Made by a program: the position numbers and the translations under genes | The notes under the pieces: model-generated | Told to the model about the DNA's origin: nothing | The model's input: only the letters and a program-made list of their open reading frames with translations | Databases searched by the model: none | Origin: Pseudomonas fluorescens | GTDB lineage: Bacteria > Pseudomonadota > Gammaproteobacteria > Pseudomonadales > Pseudomonadaceae | Assembly (NCBI RefSeq): GCF_001307155.1 | Contig: NZ_CP012830.1 | Coordinates: 310,001 to 374,000, forward strand | Direction: 5' to 3' | Length of the DNA: 64,000 nt | Shown: positions 8,017 through 16,942 of the stretch, in pieces | Numbering within the stretch: position 1 is the first letter of the stretch | Layout: each line of letters starts with the position of its first letter

Positions 8017-8945
8017 ACGGCCACCTTCGCCAGATTTTTCTCCACCAGAGACACGAACAACTCCTCAAGGCGATTGGTTTTGTTGCGCAGGCTCAGCACT
8101 TCGATGTTCTGCATGGCCAACTGACCGAACAACGCGGTAATACCGACGGCCTTGTCGACCTGGACTTCCAGGGTGTGGCTGTCGACCAGGCGAGTCGGAT
8201 AGCCGATCAACTGCGGCGCCACCGTCATGTCGTTCTTCAGGTCCAGCAGGAACGTCTCGACATGCAGCTGGCTGAGCAGGTTACGCATGCTGGTGTTTTC
8301 GACGATGGTGCCGTGGTCGATGATGCCGATGTTGCGGCACAGCTGCTCAGCCTCTTCCAGGTAATGCGTGGTGAGGATGATGGTGATGCCTTTCTGGTTC
8401 AGCTCGGTGAGGAAAGTCCACATCGAGCGACGCAGTTCGATGTCCACGCCGGCAGTCGGTTCGTCGAGGATCAGCAGGCGCGGTTCATGCACCAGCGCAC
8501 GCGCAATCATCAGTCGACGCTTCATGCCGCCCGACAGTGAGCGTGACGGCACATCGCGCTTGTCCCACAGGCCGAGCTGAGTCAGGTATTGCTCAGCGCG
8601 TTCCTTGGCGATTTTGGGCGGGATACCGTAGTAACCGGCCTGGGTCACGACTATGTCGAAGGTCTTTTCAAACTGGTTAAAGTTGAATTCCTGCGGCACC
8701 ACGCCGATGCAGCGCTTGAGCCCCGCCGGGTCGCGGTCCAGGTCGTGGCCAAAGATATTCACCGTTCCGCTGGTCTTGTTCACCAGGGTCGAGAGAATGC
8801 CGATGGTCGTGGATTTGCCGGCGCCGTTGGGGCCGAGCAAGGCGAAAAAGTCACCTTCGGCGACATCCAGATCGATACCACTCAAGGCCTGGAAACCGTT
8901 GCCGTAGGTTTTGGTTAGCTGCCGGATGGACAGAGCAGAACTCAT
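8013..8945 (-). CDS. ABC transporter ATP-binding protein (YadG-like)
   Basis: 310 residues from ATG at 8945. Walker A GPNGAGKST (about 38-46), a Q-loop near VVPQEF, signature SLSGGMKRR (about 138-146), Walker B LLILDEPTAG and the switch His in TTHYLEEAE are all present, so the ATPase should be active. The C-terminal ~90 residues form the extra domain usual for DrrA/YadG-type exporters. First gene of the pair with the permease. A longer start (8963) exists but the MSSALSI start is the usual one. Confidence 0.92.
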   Translation of the reverse strand: MSSALSIRQLTKTYGNGFQALSGIDLDVAEGDFFALLGPNGAGKSTTIGILSTLVNKTSGTVNIFGHDLDRDPAGLKRCIGVVPQEFNFNQFEKTFDIVVTQAGYYGIPPKIAKERAEQYLTQLGLWDKRDVPSRSLSGGMKRRLMIARALVHEPRLLILDEPTAGVDIELRRSMWTFLTELNQKGITIILTTHYLEEAEQLCRNIGIIDHGTIVENTSMRNLLSQLHVETFLLDLKNDMTVAPQLIGYPTRLVDSHTLEVQVDKAVGITALFGQLAMQNIEVLSLRNKTNRLEELFVSLVEKNLAKVAV

Positions 8946-9078
8946 ATCGGATTTACGCACCAAGAAGGAAAGTCAGGAATAAATAAGAGCGGGCGGCGAC
9001 CCATGCAACCGCGGCGCATGAACGCAATGGTGCTTGGCGACGCCGCACAAGTACAGTCAAGTGTGTTGATAGTCAGTA

Positions 9079-9702
9079 TTAAGTCAACGCGGTCATGACA
9101 GCTTTTTGATAAGCCGGACGTTGCTTCAGTCGCGCATACCAGGCTTGCAGATGAGGCATTGGCGCTCGCTCGATGGGCATCTCGAACCAGGCATAGATAA
9201 AGCTGCCCAACGGAATATCGCCCGCGCCGATCTCGTCGCCGGACAAATACGGCTTCTGCGCCAATGCCTGGTCGACCATCGACAGCAATTGCTCACAGGT
9301 TTTCTGCGCCGCGTTGATCGCCACCCAATCCTGCTGATCGGCCGGGGTGCGCAATACGCCCCAGAACACCTGGCGGAAAGGTTCGGCAAACGACGAAGTG
9401 GTCCAGTCCATCCACTTTTCCGCGCTCGCCCGGGCCTGCACATCGGCCGGGAACCAGTTCGAACCCGCTGCGTGACGGGCAGCCAGGTAACGCACGATGG
9501 CGTTGGATTCCCACAGCACAAAACCGTCGTCTTCAATCACCGGAATGCGGCCATTGGGGTTCATCGCGCGATATTCCGGTGTGTCGACCACACCAAAAGC
9601 CCCGCCCGCATCCTGCGTTTCGTAGGTCAGCCCAAGTTCTTCGGCGCACCACAGTGCCTTTCTGACATTCGACGAATTTTTCCGACCCCAGATCTTCAGC
9701 AT
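9079..9702 (-). CDS. Glutathione S-transferase family protein
   Basis: 207 residues with an N-terminal thioredoxin-like domain (1-80) and a helical C-terminal domain. KNSSNVRK at residues 8-15 places a Ser at the usual catalytic position, and NGRIPVIEDDGFVLWESNAI (49-68) carries the cis-Pro and the glutathione-binding E-S pair. Known members conjugate or use glutathione in detoxification; the substrate here is unknown. Stands alone, with gaps on both sides. Confidence 0.9.
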   Translation of the reverse strand: MLKIWGRKNSSNVRKALWCAEELGLTYETQDAGGAFGVVDTPEYRAMNPNGRIPVIEDDGFVLWESNAIVRYLAARHAAGSNWFPADVQARASAEKWMDWTTSSFAEPFRQVFWGVLRTPADQQDWVAINAAQKTCEQLLSMVDQALAQKPYLSGDEIGAGDIPLGSFIYAWFEMPIERAPMPHLQAWYARLKQRPAYQKAVMTALT

Positions 9703-9747
9703 GACCGCTCCTCGATGGATGAATGCCGGGGCAGTCTACGCCCCGGA

Positions 9748-10407
9748 TCAGCCGCGACTCAAATCGCTCTGCATGTCGCCCAACAGGGCTGGCGACTGCT
9801 CACCGAACAAATGCGGGTAGAGTTTTTCCAGGTACTCGAAGAAGAATGCTTCGGGCACGTCGGCGAACTGGCCATGGTCGACCAGGTACTCCATCGACTG
9901 CAGCCCCTGGCGATTGAACGGGTGGAAGATGCTGTCATTGATCCCGTCGAACTCCAGCGCCGGCACATCGAACAGCTCACAGAGCTTTTGGTTGAACGCC
10001 GGTGTGGCCTTGACCCAGCGCCCCTGCAAATACAACTCGGTGTAACCGTGCATGGCGAACACGTCACTCTTGAGCAACTCGATCAAGCGCGGGGTCGACA
10101 GGTGATTGCGCACATCTGCGAGACCAATCCGCGCGGCGATCCCGCAGTGCCGCGCGCAACCGGCCAGCAAAGTGGCTTTGGGCACGCAGTAGCTTTCACC
10201 GGTGGCCAGTGCATAACTGCCGCGCAAGGTCGCGGGATCACGGCTGAAGGTGTAGGGGTTGTAGCGCACCGCTTCACGCACGGCGTAATACAGGCTCACC
10301 GCCTGCTCGACCGGGTCACGGCTGTTGCCGCGGTGCCGTTCAGCGAACTCCACCACCGCTGGGTGGTCACTATCGATGAAGCGGCCGGGGCTCAGGTACT
10401 CGTGCAT
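9748..10407 (-). CDS. Transglutaminase-like domain protein
   Basis: 219 residues. A transglutaminase-like fold is indicated by YCVPKATLLAGCARHCGIAAR (about 90-110), with candidate catalytic Cys, and by HGYTELYLQGRW (about 134-145) with the His. No signal peptide is present, so it is cytoplasmic. The start at 10407 (MHEYLSPGRF) is chosen because AGGAGA lies just upstream; the frame stays open far beyond it, but that part is antisense to fadE. Activity (peptidase, amidase) cannot be told from sequence. Confidence 0.85.
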   Translation of the reverse strand: MHEYLSPGRFIDSDHPAVVEFAERHRGNSRDPVEQAVSLYYAVREAVRYNPYTFSRDPATLRGSYALATGESYCVPKATLLAGCARHCGIAARIGLADVRNHLSTPRLIELLKSDVFAMHGYTELYLQGRWVKATPAFNQKLCELFDVPALEFDGINDSIFHPFNRQGLQSMEYLVDHGQFADVPEAFFFEYLEKLYPHLFGEQSPALLGDMQSDLSRG

Positions 10408-10656
10408 GAGAACAATCTCCTGGAGAAGCCCTGAGTCTATCGGCAGACCCAGCACAGAGATAACGACGTTTCGGCCAAATACGAGAGCTTGTCGCACGCT
10501 CAGCGGAGCTTTTTTACAGCGTCCGCCAGCGCTATCACTCACGAAATTCACCGCTGTTTCCCACGATTTCAAACACATCGCTCTGACCACCCTGTTTTGC
10601 AGATGCCGTCTAAGCTCTGAAGGTGGTTTTGACCCTGGCTTCACGGAGGATTGAAT

Positions 10657-13104
10657 ATGCTGTTGTTGTGGATACTGGTTCTGGTGGTCGGGATTGCCTG
10701 GCTGGCTCACCGCCGCATCGCGCCCCTGCCCGCCCTGGGTATCGTGGCGGTCTATCTGCTGGCGATGGGAATCTTCAGCCACGCTCGAGGCTGGCTGCTG
10801 CTGATTTTCTGGATCGTGCTGGCTGTCGTCGCGGCGCCCCTGCTGCTGCCCGACCTGCGACGCAAATATTTCAGTGCTCCATTGTTCAACTGGTTCCAGA
10901 AAACCCTGCCGCCAATGTCGCAAACCGAACGCGACGCCATCGATGCCGGCACCGTCTGGTGGGATGGCGAGCTGTTCAGCGGGCGTCCGGACTGGAACAA
11001 ACTGCTGTCCTATCCCAAAGCGCAGTTGAGCGAAGAAGAACAGGCGTTCATCGATGGCCCGACCGAAGAGCTCTGCGCCATGGTCAGCGACTGGCAGATC
11101 GGCCAGGCGATGGACCTGCCGGCCGAGGCTTGGGCGCACATCAAGCAGAATGGCTTTTTTGCCCTGATCATCCCCAAGGAGTTCGGCGGCAAGGGGTTTT
11201 CCGCCTACGCCCACTCGCAAGTGGCGATGAAACTGGCCACCCGCAGCGGCGACCTGGCATCGACCGTGATGGTGCCCAACTCCCTCGGCCCGGCCGAACT
11301 GTTGCTGCATTACGGCACCGATGAACAACGCAACCATTACCTGCCCCGCCTGGCGCGTGGCGACGACATCCCGTGTTTCGCGTTGACCGGCCCGCTGGCC
11401 GGCTCCGATGCGGGCGCTATGCCCGACACCGGGGTAATCTGCAAAGGTGAATGGGAAGGTCAGGAAGTCCTGGGGCTGCGGCTGAACTGGGAAAAACGCT
11501 ACATCACCCTGGGCCCGGTCGCCACCCTGCTCGGTCTGGCGTTCAAGGCCTATGACCCGGATCATCTGCTGGGTGACGAGGAAGACCTTGGCATCAGCCT
11601 CGCGTTGATCCCGACCGATACCGCTGGTGTGGACATCGGTCGACGCCACCTGCCCCTCGGCGCCGCCTTCATGAACGGCCCGAACTCCGGCAAGGATGTA
11701 TTCGTGCCGTTGGACTTCCTCATCGGCGGCCAGGAGATGCTCGGCAAAGGCTGGATGATGCTGATGAATTGCCTGTCGGTCGGGCGTTCTATTTCGCTGC
11801 CGGCAGTCGGCACCGGGGCGGCCAAGTTCACCAGCCTGGTGACCGGCCAATACGCTCAGGTTCGCGAGCAATTCAACGTGCCGCTGTCGGCCTTCGAAGG
11901 GATTCAAGAAGCGCTGGCACGTATCGGCGGCAACGCCTGGATGATGGACGCCGCGCGGATGCTCACCGCCAACGCGGTGGATCTCGGCGAGAAACCTTCA
12001 GTGCTCTCGGCGATTCTCAAGTATCACCTCACCGAACGCGGTCGCGAATGCATCAGCCACGCCATGGACGTACATGGCGGCAAGGCGATCATCATGGGCC
12101 CCAACAACTACCTCGGGCGCAGCTGGCAAGGCGCGCCGATCTTCATCACGGTGGAAGGCGCGAACATCCTTTCGCGCAACCTGATGATCTTTGGTCAAGG
12201 CGCGATCCGTTGCCATCCGTTCGTGCTCAAGGAAATGGCCCTCGCCGGCCGTGAAGACAAGGACCAGGCACTGAAGGAGTTCGACGGCCTGCTGCTCAAG
12301 CACATCGGTTTCGCCGTGAGCAACGCCGCCAGCACGTTGGTACTGAACCTCGGCTTCGGGCATTTCGAACAGGTACCTGGAGACAAACTCAGCCAGGGCT
12401 ACTTCCGCGCCCTCAACCGTCAGGCCGCGGCATTTGCCCTGCTCGCTGACCTGAGCATGATGCTGCTGGGCGGTGAACTGAAACGTCGCGAGCGTCTGTC
12501 GGCCCGACTCGGCGATGTGCTGAGCAACTTGTACCTGGCCTCCGCCGCCCTCAAGCGTTACCACGACCTCGATTCCCCCGAACACATGGCGCCGCTGTTT
12601 ACCTGGGCCATGGAAGAGAGTCTCGGCCAGTCGGAACGGGCGCTGGATGAACTGCTGAGCAACTTCCCGAGCAAGGTCCTGGGTTGCCTGATGCGAGTCA
12701 TCGTGTTCCCGTTCGGTCGCCGTCACAAAGGGCCGTCGGACAAACTCGGCGCCGAAGTGGCAGCGGTCATTGGCCGTGCCAAAGGCGATCCGACGCTCGA
12801 AGAGTTGCTGGGGGGATGTTACCGGCCACAATCAGTCGATGACCCGGTTGGTGCCCTGCAACATGCCTGCAACTTGCTGAGCGCCGCCCAACCGCTGCAG
12901 AAAAAAATGCACTTTGCGCTCAAGAGCGGGCAGTTCAAACCGGGTGCCGGGGAGCACGTCATCGACGCCGCCCTGGAGGCCGGCGTGCTGCAAGCCGCAG
13001 AAGCACATACCCTGCATGAGGCCGAAGCGGCGCGGCGCAAAGTGATCGACGTCGATGACTTTTCCAAGGAGCAACTTGAACTGGCGCAGGGCAAGACCCG
13101 CTAA
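10657..13104 (+). CDS. fadE: Acyl-CoA dehydrogenase, FadE type
   Basis: 815 residues, almost the length of E. coli FadE (814). Two N-terminal membrane helices (1-60) are followed by the acyl-CoA dehydrogenase core (about 80-480) and the FadE-specific C-terminal domain (DUF1974). It catalyses the first oxidation of fatty-acid beta-oxidation with FAD, at the inner membrane. GGAGG at 10645-10649 sits 7 bases before the ATG at 10657. No PsrA-like operator was recognised upstream. A hairpin terminator follows at 13140. Confidence 0.94.
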   Translation: MLLLWILVLVVGIAWLAHRRIAPLPALGIVAVYLLAMGIFSHARGWLLLIFWIVLAVVAAPLLLPDLRRKYFSAPLFNWFQKTLPPMSQTERDAIDAGTVWWDGELFSGRPDWNKLLSYPKAQLSEEEQAFIDGPTEELCAMVSDWQIGQAMDLPAEAWAHIKQNGFFALIIPKEFGGKGFSAYAHSQVAMKLATRSGDLASTVMVPNSLGPAELLLHYGTDEQRNHYLPRLARGDDIPCFALTGPLAGSDAGAMPDTGVICKGEWEGQEVLGLRLNWEKRYITLGPVATLLGLAFKAYDPDHLLGDEEDLGISLALIPTDTAGVDIGRRHLPLGAAFMNGPNSGKDVFVPLDFLIGGQEMLGKGWMMLMNCLSVGRSISLPAVGTGAAKFTSLVTGQYAQVREQFNVPLSAFEGIQEALARIGGNAWMMDAARMLTANAVDLGEKPSVLSAILKYHLTERGRECISHAMDVHGGKAIIMGPNNYLGRSWQGAPIFITVEGANILSRNLMIFGQGAIRCHPFVLKEMALAGREDKDQALKEFDGLLLKHIGFAVSNAASTLVLNLGFGHFEQVPGDKLSQGYFRALNRQAAAFALLADLSMMLLGGELKRRERLSARLGDVLSNLYLASAALKRYHDLDSPEHMAPLFTWAMEESLGQSERALDELLSNFPSKVLGCLMRVIVFPFGRRHKGPSDKLGAEVAAVIGRAKGDPTLEELLGGCYRPQSVDDPVGALQHACNLLSAAQPLQKKMHFALKSGQFKPGAGEHVIDAALEAGVLQAAEAHTLHEAEAARRKVIDVDDFSKEQLELAQGKTR

Positions 13105-13139
13105 CGCGGTGGCTCATCCGGCGGGTCAATGATGAAAAG

Positions 13140-13180
13140 CGGGCGCTGGAGCTATATACTCCGGCGCCCGTTTTGCTTTT
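13140..13180 (+). terminator. Rho-independent terminator of fadE
   Basis: CGGGCGC (13140-13146) pairs with GCGCCCG (13164-13170), extended by GGAG/CTCC through one G-T wobble; the loop is 7 bases. TTTTGCTTTT follows directly. It lies 36 bases after the fadE stop and before the next gene's ribosome site. Confidence 0.85.
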
Positions 13181-13199
13181 GATCTAGAGGACTCCCGTT

Positions 13200-13598
13200 A
13201 TGCTCGACCAAATTCTCGTCCAGCTCGACCTCCTGCGCAGTATCCTGGTCGCTGTCGGTGAAGCCGAGCAGGTTCCAGACGAAAGTCATGCCTTGTTCCT
13301 GGAACGCTTCGACGAACTGCGTGCGTCGCTGCCAATCGATCCGATCGAAAGCCAATACCTGGGCCAGGACATTATTTGTCAGGTCATCACCCGTTATCCG
13401 CAAATTGCCCACCTGGTCCCCCGCGACCTGTTGTGGTATTTCGCCGGCGACTGCCTGCATTACATGCCCGACGATGAAATCGCCCTGTATCAGGCACTGG
13501 AAGAACGTCGTTACGAAGCCGAACAGAACGACGAACCGTTCGACTGGAATCAGGAAAAACAACTGCTGGCCCTGTCGAACCAGGACAGCAAGCACTGA
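13200..13598 (+). CDS. Conserved Pseudomonas hypothetical protein
   Basis: 132 residues, acidic, soluble, with no signal or membrane segment. I recognise it as a protein that follows fadE in pseudomonads (probably what is annotated PA2817 family, recalled not checked). It has no catalytic motif that I can name. AGAGGA lies upstream of the ATG, and a strong terminator follows, so it is a single-gene unit between two terminators. Confidence 0.8.
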   Translation: MLDQILVQLDLLRSILVAVGEAEQVPDESHALFLERFDELRASLPIDPIESQYLGQDIICQVITRYPQIAHLVPRDLLWYFAGDCLHYMPDDEIALYQALEERRYEAEQNDEPFDWNQEKQLLALSNQDSKH

Positions 13599-13615
13599 TC
13601 CCGGATCAGAAATAC

Positions 13616-13652
13616 AAAAGGCCCGCATGGTTAAACATGCGGGCCTTTTTTT
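13616..13652 (+). terminator. Strong rho-independent terminator
   Basis: Perfect 10-bp stem GGCCCGCATG / CATGCGGGCC (13620-13645) with a 6-base loop, preceded by AAAA and followed by seven T. It ends the 13200-13598 gene and, with its left A-run, could also act on the convergent LysR gene. Confidence 0.93.
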
Positions 13653-13696
13653 GTGGCATTGCCGAATGACTCGGTGGCTTGCTCGCGAAAGGGCCT

Positions 13697-14695
13697 TCAG
13701 AGTAATCCATAGCTCTCCGGCAACTCATACGCCGCCGCGACCTTGCCCGGACCACTCAATTTTCCCGGTTTGCCCAGCGTCGGCTCTTTCTCCAGACACT
13801 CCACCAGGTAATCGATAAACACTCGAAGTTTGGGCGGCAAATAGCGCGTCGGCGAATGCAGCAGCCAGGCACCGCCATGATAGGACGCCAGAAAGGTCCA
13901 GTCCGGCAGGACTTGCACAATCAACCCTTGTTCAAGCGCATGACGCGCCGTGAAGTACGGCAAGCTGCCAATGCCGATATGCTGCAGAACTGCCTCCAGC
14001 CGCACGCCAGTGTGATTAGCGGCGTACCGGCCACGGACACCGACGGTCACTGCTTTGGTACCTTTCTTGAACTTCCAGCGTGCATCGCCAGGCGTTTCGC
14101 CCAGATAGATACAGCTGTGATTGAGCAAGTCATGGGGATGAGTCGGGGTTCCGTGTTCAGCCAGGTATTGCGGGGTCGCGCAGAGTAAATGATCGATGGT
14201 CAATAATTGCCGGCCGACCAGGCCGACCGGTGGGCGATCCGTAATGCGGATCGCCAGGTCGACATGATCGTCGATCAAATCGACCTGACGATCCTCAAGC
14301 AGCAGCTCTACATCGACTTTGGGATAACGACGCAGAAATTCCTGCATATGCGGATGGATCACGAATCGCCCCACCGCCTTCGGTACGCTGACCCGCACCA
14401 GCCCTTCAGCTTCATGGGTGAACTGGCCACTGATCTCCATCACTGACCGAGCGGCGCTGACCATTTCCTGACAGCGCTTGAACACCTCTTCGCCACCGTC
14501 GTTCAAACGCAACTTGCGTGTGGTCCGCTGCAACAACCGCGTGGCCAGCGCCTTCTCCAGGCGCGAGATGCTGCGACTCACTGCCGAAGGCGACGAGCCC
14601 AGCTGTCGAGCAGCTTCCGAGAAGCTACCGGTCTCGACAACCTTGACGAAAATCGCCATTTCACCCAGCAACGGCAGCGGTAGATTTATGCTCAC
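13697..14695 (-). CDS. LysR family transcriptional regulator
   Basis: 332 residues. The N-terminal winged HTH (about 10-70) has FVKVVETGSFSEAARQLGSS and SAVSRSISRLEKAL, typical for LysR, followed by the periplasmic-binding-like effector domain (about 95-300). The C-terminal ~25 residues extend past the usual end. It is divergent from the AlaX-type gene with 90 bases between, so that gene is a possible target; the effector is unknown. Confidence 0.92.
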   Translation of the reverse strand: MSINLPLPLLGEMAIFVKVVETGSFSEAARQLGSSPSAVSRSISRLEKALATRLLQRTTRKLRLNDGGEEVFKRCQEMVSAARSVMEISGQFTHEAEGLVRVSVPKAVGRFVIHPHMQEFLRRYPKVDVELLLEDRQVDLIDDHVDLAIRITDRPPVGLVGRQLLTIDHLLCATPQYLAEHGTPTHPHDLLNHSCIYLGETPGDARWKFKKGTKAVTVGVRGRYAANHTGVRLEAVLQHIGIGSLPYFTARHALEQGLIVQVLPDWTFLASYHGGAWLLHSPTRYLPPKLRVFIDYLVECLEKEPTLGKPGKLSGPGKVAAAYELPESYGLL

Positions 14696-14785
14696 AGCGC
14701 AACAGTCCTTTGATGTTTGAACGGATTATCACGCAATTCCAGCCTTCATATAATAAAAATAGAAACTTTAATAAGGGCATGGAAT

Positions 14786-15412
14786 ATGACGTATCGCCTC
14801 TTTTTCCATAGCGATGATCTCAGCGCCAATGTGGAAGTCCTGGATTGCACGCCCTCCGAGAACGAGTTCGCCGTGGTGCTGCGCGCTACCCTGTTTCATC
14901 CCCAGGGCGGTGGCCAGCCGTGTGATACCGGCTGGATCGGCGAAAGCCAGGTCACGCGGGTCGTGCAAGAGCAGGATCGTATCGTGCACTACGTCGACCG
15001 ACCGGTAGGCCCGGGCATGACCTCAATCAGGGTCGACGAACAACGCCGTCAACTTAATACCCGCCTGCATTCGGCCGGCCATTTGATCGGGCACTTCCTC
15101 GAAACCAAGGGCTGGACACCAATCAAGGCCCATCATTGGCCGGGCGAAGGCAAGGTCACCTTCACACCCGGTGAAACGTCCCAGGAACTGGAAGCCGAAA
15201 CGATCCAGCAAGCCCTCGCCCAGTGGATCGCCACCGATCTGCCACGCCTGACTACGCTGCGCGAAGGTTCGCGTGAAATCGGCTTCGGTGAACTGCCCGC
15301 CTACGGCTGCGGCGGTACCCATGTAAGGCGCCTGCAGGAATTAGGCACAGTCACTATCGCAGCCCTTTCGCAGAAGAAGGGCACGCTTTCGGTCCGCTAC
15401 GAGGTGGGCTGA
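14786..15412 (+). CDS. Alanyl-tRNA editing protein (AlaX-type)
   Basis: 208 residues. It carries the editing zinc site of AlaRS-like domains: HxxxH in LHSAGHLIGH (about residues 92-101) and CxxxH in CGGTH (about 178-182), plus GGGQPCDTG near residue 41. Members hydrolyse mischarged Ser-tRNA(Ala) or Gly-tRNA(Ala) in trans. The ATG at 14786 has AAGGG 8 bases upstream; the frame is open to 14717 but without a better site. Divergent from the LysR gene. Confidence 0.9.
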   Translation: MTYRLFFHSDDLSANVEVLDCTPSENEFAVVLRATLFHPQGGGQPCDTGWIGESQVTRVVQEQDRIVHYVDRPVGPGMTSIRVDEQRRQLNTRLHSAGHLIGHFLETKGWTPIKAHHWPGEGKVTFTPGETSQELEAETIQQALAQWIATDLPRLTTLREGSREIGFGELPAYGCGGTHVRRLQELGTVTIAALSQKKGTLSVRYEVG

Positions 15413-15507
15413 AACATTCGGCGATGCTGCGCCCACTGCACGACATCGCCTGATGCCAGGCGCCTGCACTCGCAGGCCCAATGACTTTCTATGGATGGAC
15501 CTGACAC

Positions 15508-15885
15508 ATGAAAAAAACCACCTCGCACTCTCCAGAATCCCCAGATGCTCCACCAACCGACACCGTCGATCTGTCCACGTGTTCCAAAAGCACTCCACGC
15601 CTTGTCAGCGCCCGTCCACGTAATCCAGACCGCCCCACCCCAATCAGCCACATCTTCACCATCGTCCCGAATATCGACACCGAATCTCTGCTCTGTCATG
15701 CCAGTGAAACCCTCGCCTCCCTGAACGTCATGACCACCGACCTTGCCGGGGAACTGGAAGGCTCGCGCCGCAACGTAGCGTTGGCCATTCAGCAACTGGC
15801 GGTGCTGGGCGAGTTGTTGATCAATCGAGCGCTAGACAATCTGGACTTACCCGAAGGCATGCTTGAAGTTCCATTAATCAAATAA
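15508..15885 (+). CDS. DUF6124 (formerly DUF3077) family protein, second copy
   Basis: 125 residues with a Thr/Pro/Ser-rich N-terminus (1-50) and a conserved helical C-terminal part (51-125) matching the gene at 6517. The pair share IDTESLL/IDSETLL, HASETLASLNVM/HACETLASVNVM and RNVALAIQQL/RNTALAIQQM. Unlike the first copy it has only a 95-base spacer in front and no C4-like structure. The ribosome site is weak. Function unknown. Confidence 0.78.
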   Translation: MKKTTSHSPESPDAPPTDTVDLSTCSKSTPRLVSARPRNPDRPTPISHIFTIVPNIDTESLLCHASETLASLNVMTTDLAGELEGSRRNVALAIQQLAVLGELLINRALDNLDLPEGMLEVPLIK

Positions 15886-15971
15886 CGCTAAATGAGGGAT
15901 GGTCCTGACCCTCTTCGACGGGCGCTTGATTCTGTCGATGTGAATCGTGCCTGCTCAGAGGCGTCCCCCCC

Positions 15972-16061
15972 TGTAGGAGCAAGGCTTGCCCGCGATGAAC
16001 GATAATGCGGTTTATCTGGTGGACCGCATTGTGCCCATCGCGGGCAAGCCTTGCTCCTACA
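15972..16061. repeat. REPIN, TGTAGGAGCAAGGC family, copy 1
   Basis: TGTAGGAGCAAGGCTTGCCC at the left is mirrored at the right end with about 38 bases between, giving a long hairpin just downstream of hisP and of the DUF6124 gene. The same family is at 41691 and 61403. Confidence 0.88.
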
Positions 16062-16074
16062 AGGGCCGGGGGCG

Positions 16075-16839
16075 TTACTTGAGGTTGCCGCTGAGGAACT
16101 GCTTCAGGCGTTCGCTCTTCGGATTGCCCAGCACGTCTTCAGGCGCGCCCTCTTCCTCTACCCGCCCCTGATGCAGGAACAGCACCTGATTCGAGACTTT
16201 GCGGGCAAAGCTCATTTCGTGGGTCACCATGATCATGGTCCGACCTTCTTCGGCCAGGCCCTGGATCACTTTGAGCACTTCGCCCACCAGTTCCGGGTCC
16301 AGCGCCGAAGTCGGTTCGTCGAACAGCATGACTTCCGGCTCCATCGCCAGTGCGCGGGCAATCGCTACCCGCTGCTGCTGACCGCCGGACAGGAACGCCG
16401 GGTACTGATCCGCCACGCGGGCCGGCAGGCCGACCTTGTCCAGATAACGCCGGGCGCGATCTTCGGCGTCCTTCTTGCTGACTCCCAGCACCCGGCGCGG
16501 GGCCATGGTGATGTTTTCCAGCACGGTCATGTGGCCCCACAGGTTGAAGTGCTGGAACACCATCGCCAGACGGGTGCGCAGTCGTTGCAGCTCGGCATCG
16601 TCGGCCACGTGCATGCCATGGTGATCCTTGACCATCCGGATCTGCTTGCCGTCCAGGCTCATCGCGCCGTCGTTGGGCGTTTCGAGAAAGTTGATGCAGC
16701 GCAGAAAGGTGCTTTTGCCCGAGCCGCTGGCGCCGATCAGGCTGATCACGTCACCGGTTTTGGCTTTCAGGGAAACGCCCTTGAGCACTTCGTGGCTACC
16801 GTAGCTCTTGTGTAGTTCTTCAACAGTCAATTTGTACAT
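16075..16839 (-). CDS. hisP: Basic amino-acid ABC importer ATPase (HisP/AotP-like)
   Basis: 254 residues from [14 protein letters not shown]. Walker [10 protein letters not shown] (about 37-45), signature LSGGQQQR, Walker [14 protein letters not shown] and switch His in VTHEMSFA are intact. It powers uptake of histidine or other basic amino acids with HisQ-HisM and HisJ. A later start (16839) is preferred to 16851 because it gives the conserved N-terminus. It is separated from hisM by 103 bases containing a stem-loop. HisP and AotP cannot be separated by sequence alone. Confidence 0.9.
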   Translation of the reverse strand: MYKLTVEELHKSYGSHEVLKGVSLKAKTGDVISLIGASGSGKSTFLRCINFLETPNDGAMSLDGKQIRMVKDHHGMHVADDAELQRLRTRLAMVFQHFNLWGHMTVLENITMAPRRVLGVSKKDAEDRARRYLDKVGLPARVADQYPAFLSGGQQQRVAIARALAMEPEVMLFDEPTSALDPELVGEVLKVIQGLAEEGRTMIMVTHEMSFARKVSNQVLFLHQGRVEEEGAPEDVLGNPKSERLKQFLSGNLK

Positions 16840-16868
16840 GTGCGCAAGCATCCTCTAAGGGAAAATGG

Positions 16869-16900
16869 GTCGCCGCTGCGTAGACGTCGCAAGCGGCGAC
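16869..16900 (-). other. Stem-loop between hisM and hisP
   Basis: Perfect 9-bp inverted repeat GTCGCCGCT / AGCGGCGAC with a 14-base loop, inside the 103-base hisM-hisP spacer. No T-run follows, so it is more likely an mRNA stability or processing element than a terminator. Confidence 0.55.
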
Positions 16901-16942
16901 AAAGCCCGTGGCCCGATGAGTGGCCGTACAGAGCGCTAAGTC

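Noticed and set aside
10408..10656. PsrA operator in front of fadE
   Set aside because: Only GTTTC...CAAAC in the wrong orientation was found; the consensus arrangement is absent.
10408..11907. Minus-strand open frame running 500 codons upstream of the transglutaminase-like gene
   Set aside because: It is antisense to fadE, which has full family conservation; the extension has low-complexity composition typical of high-GC antisense frames.
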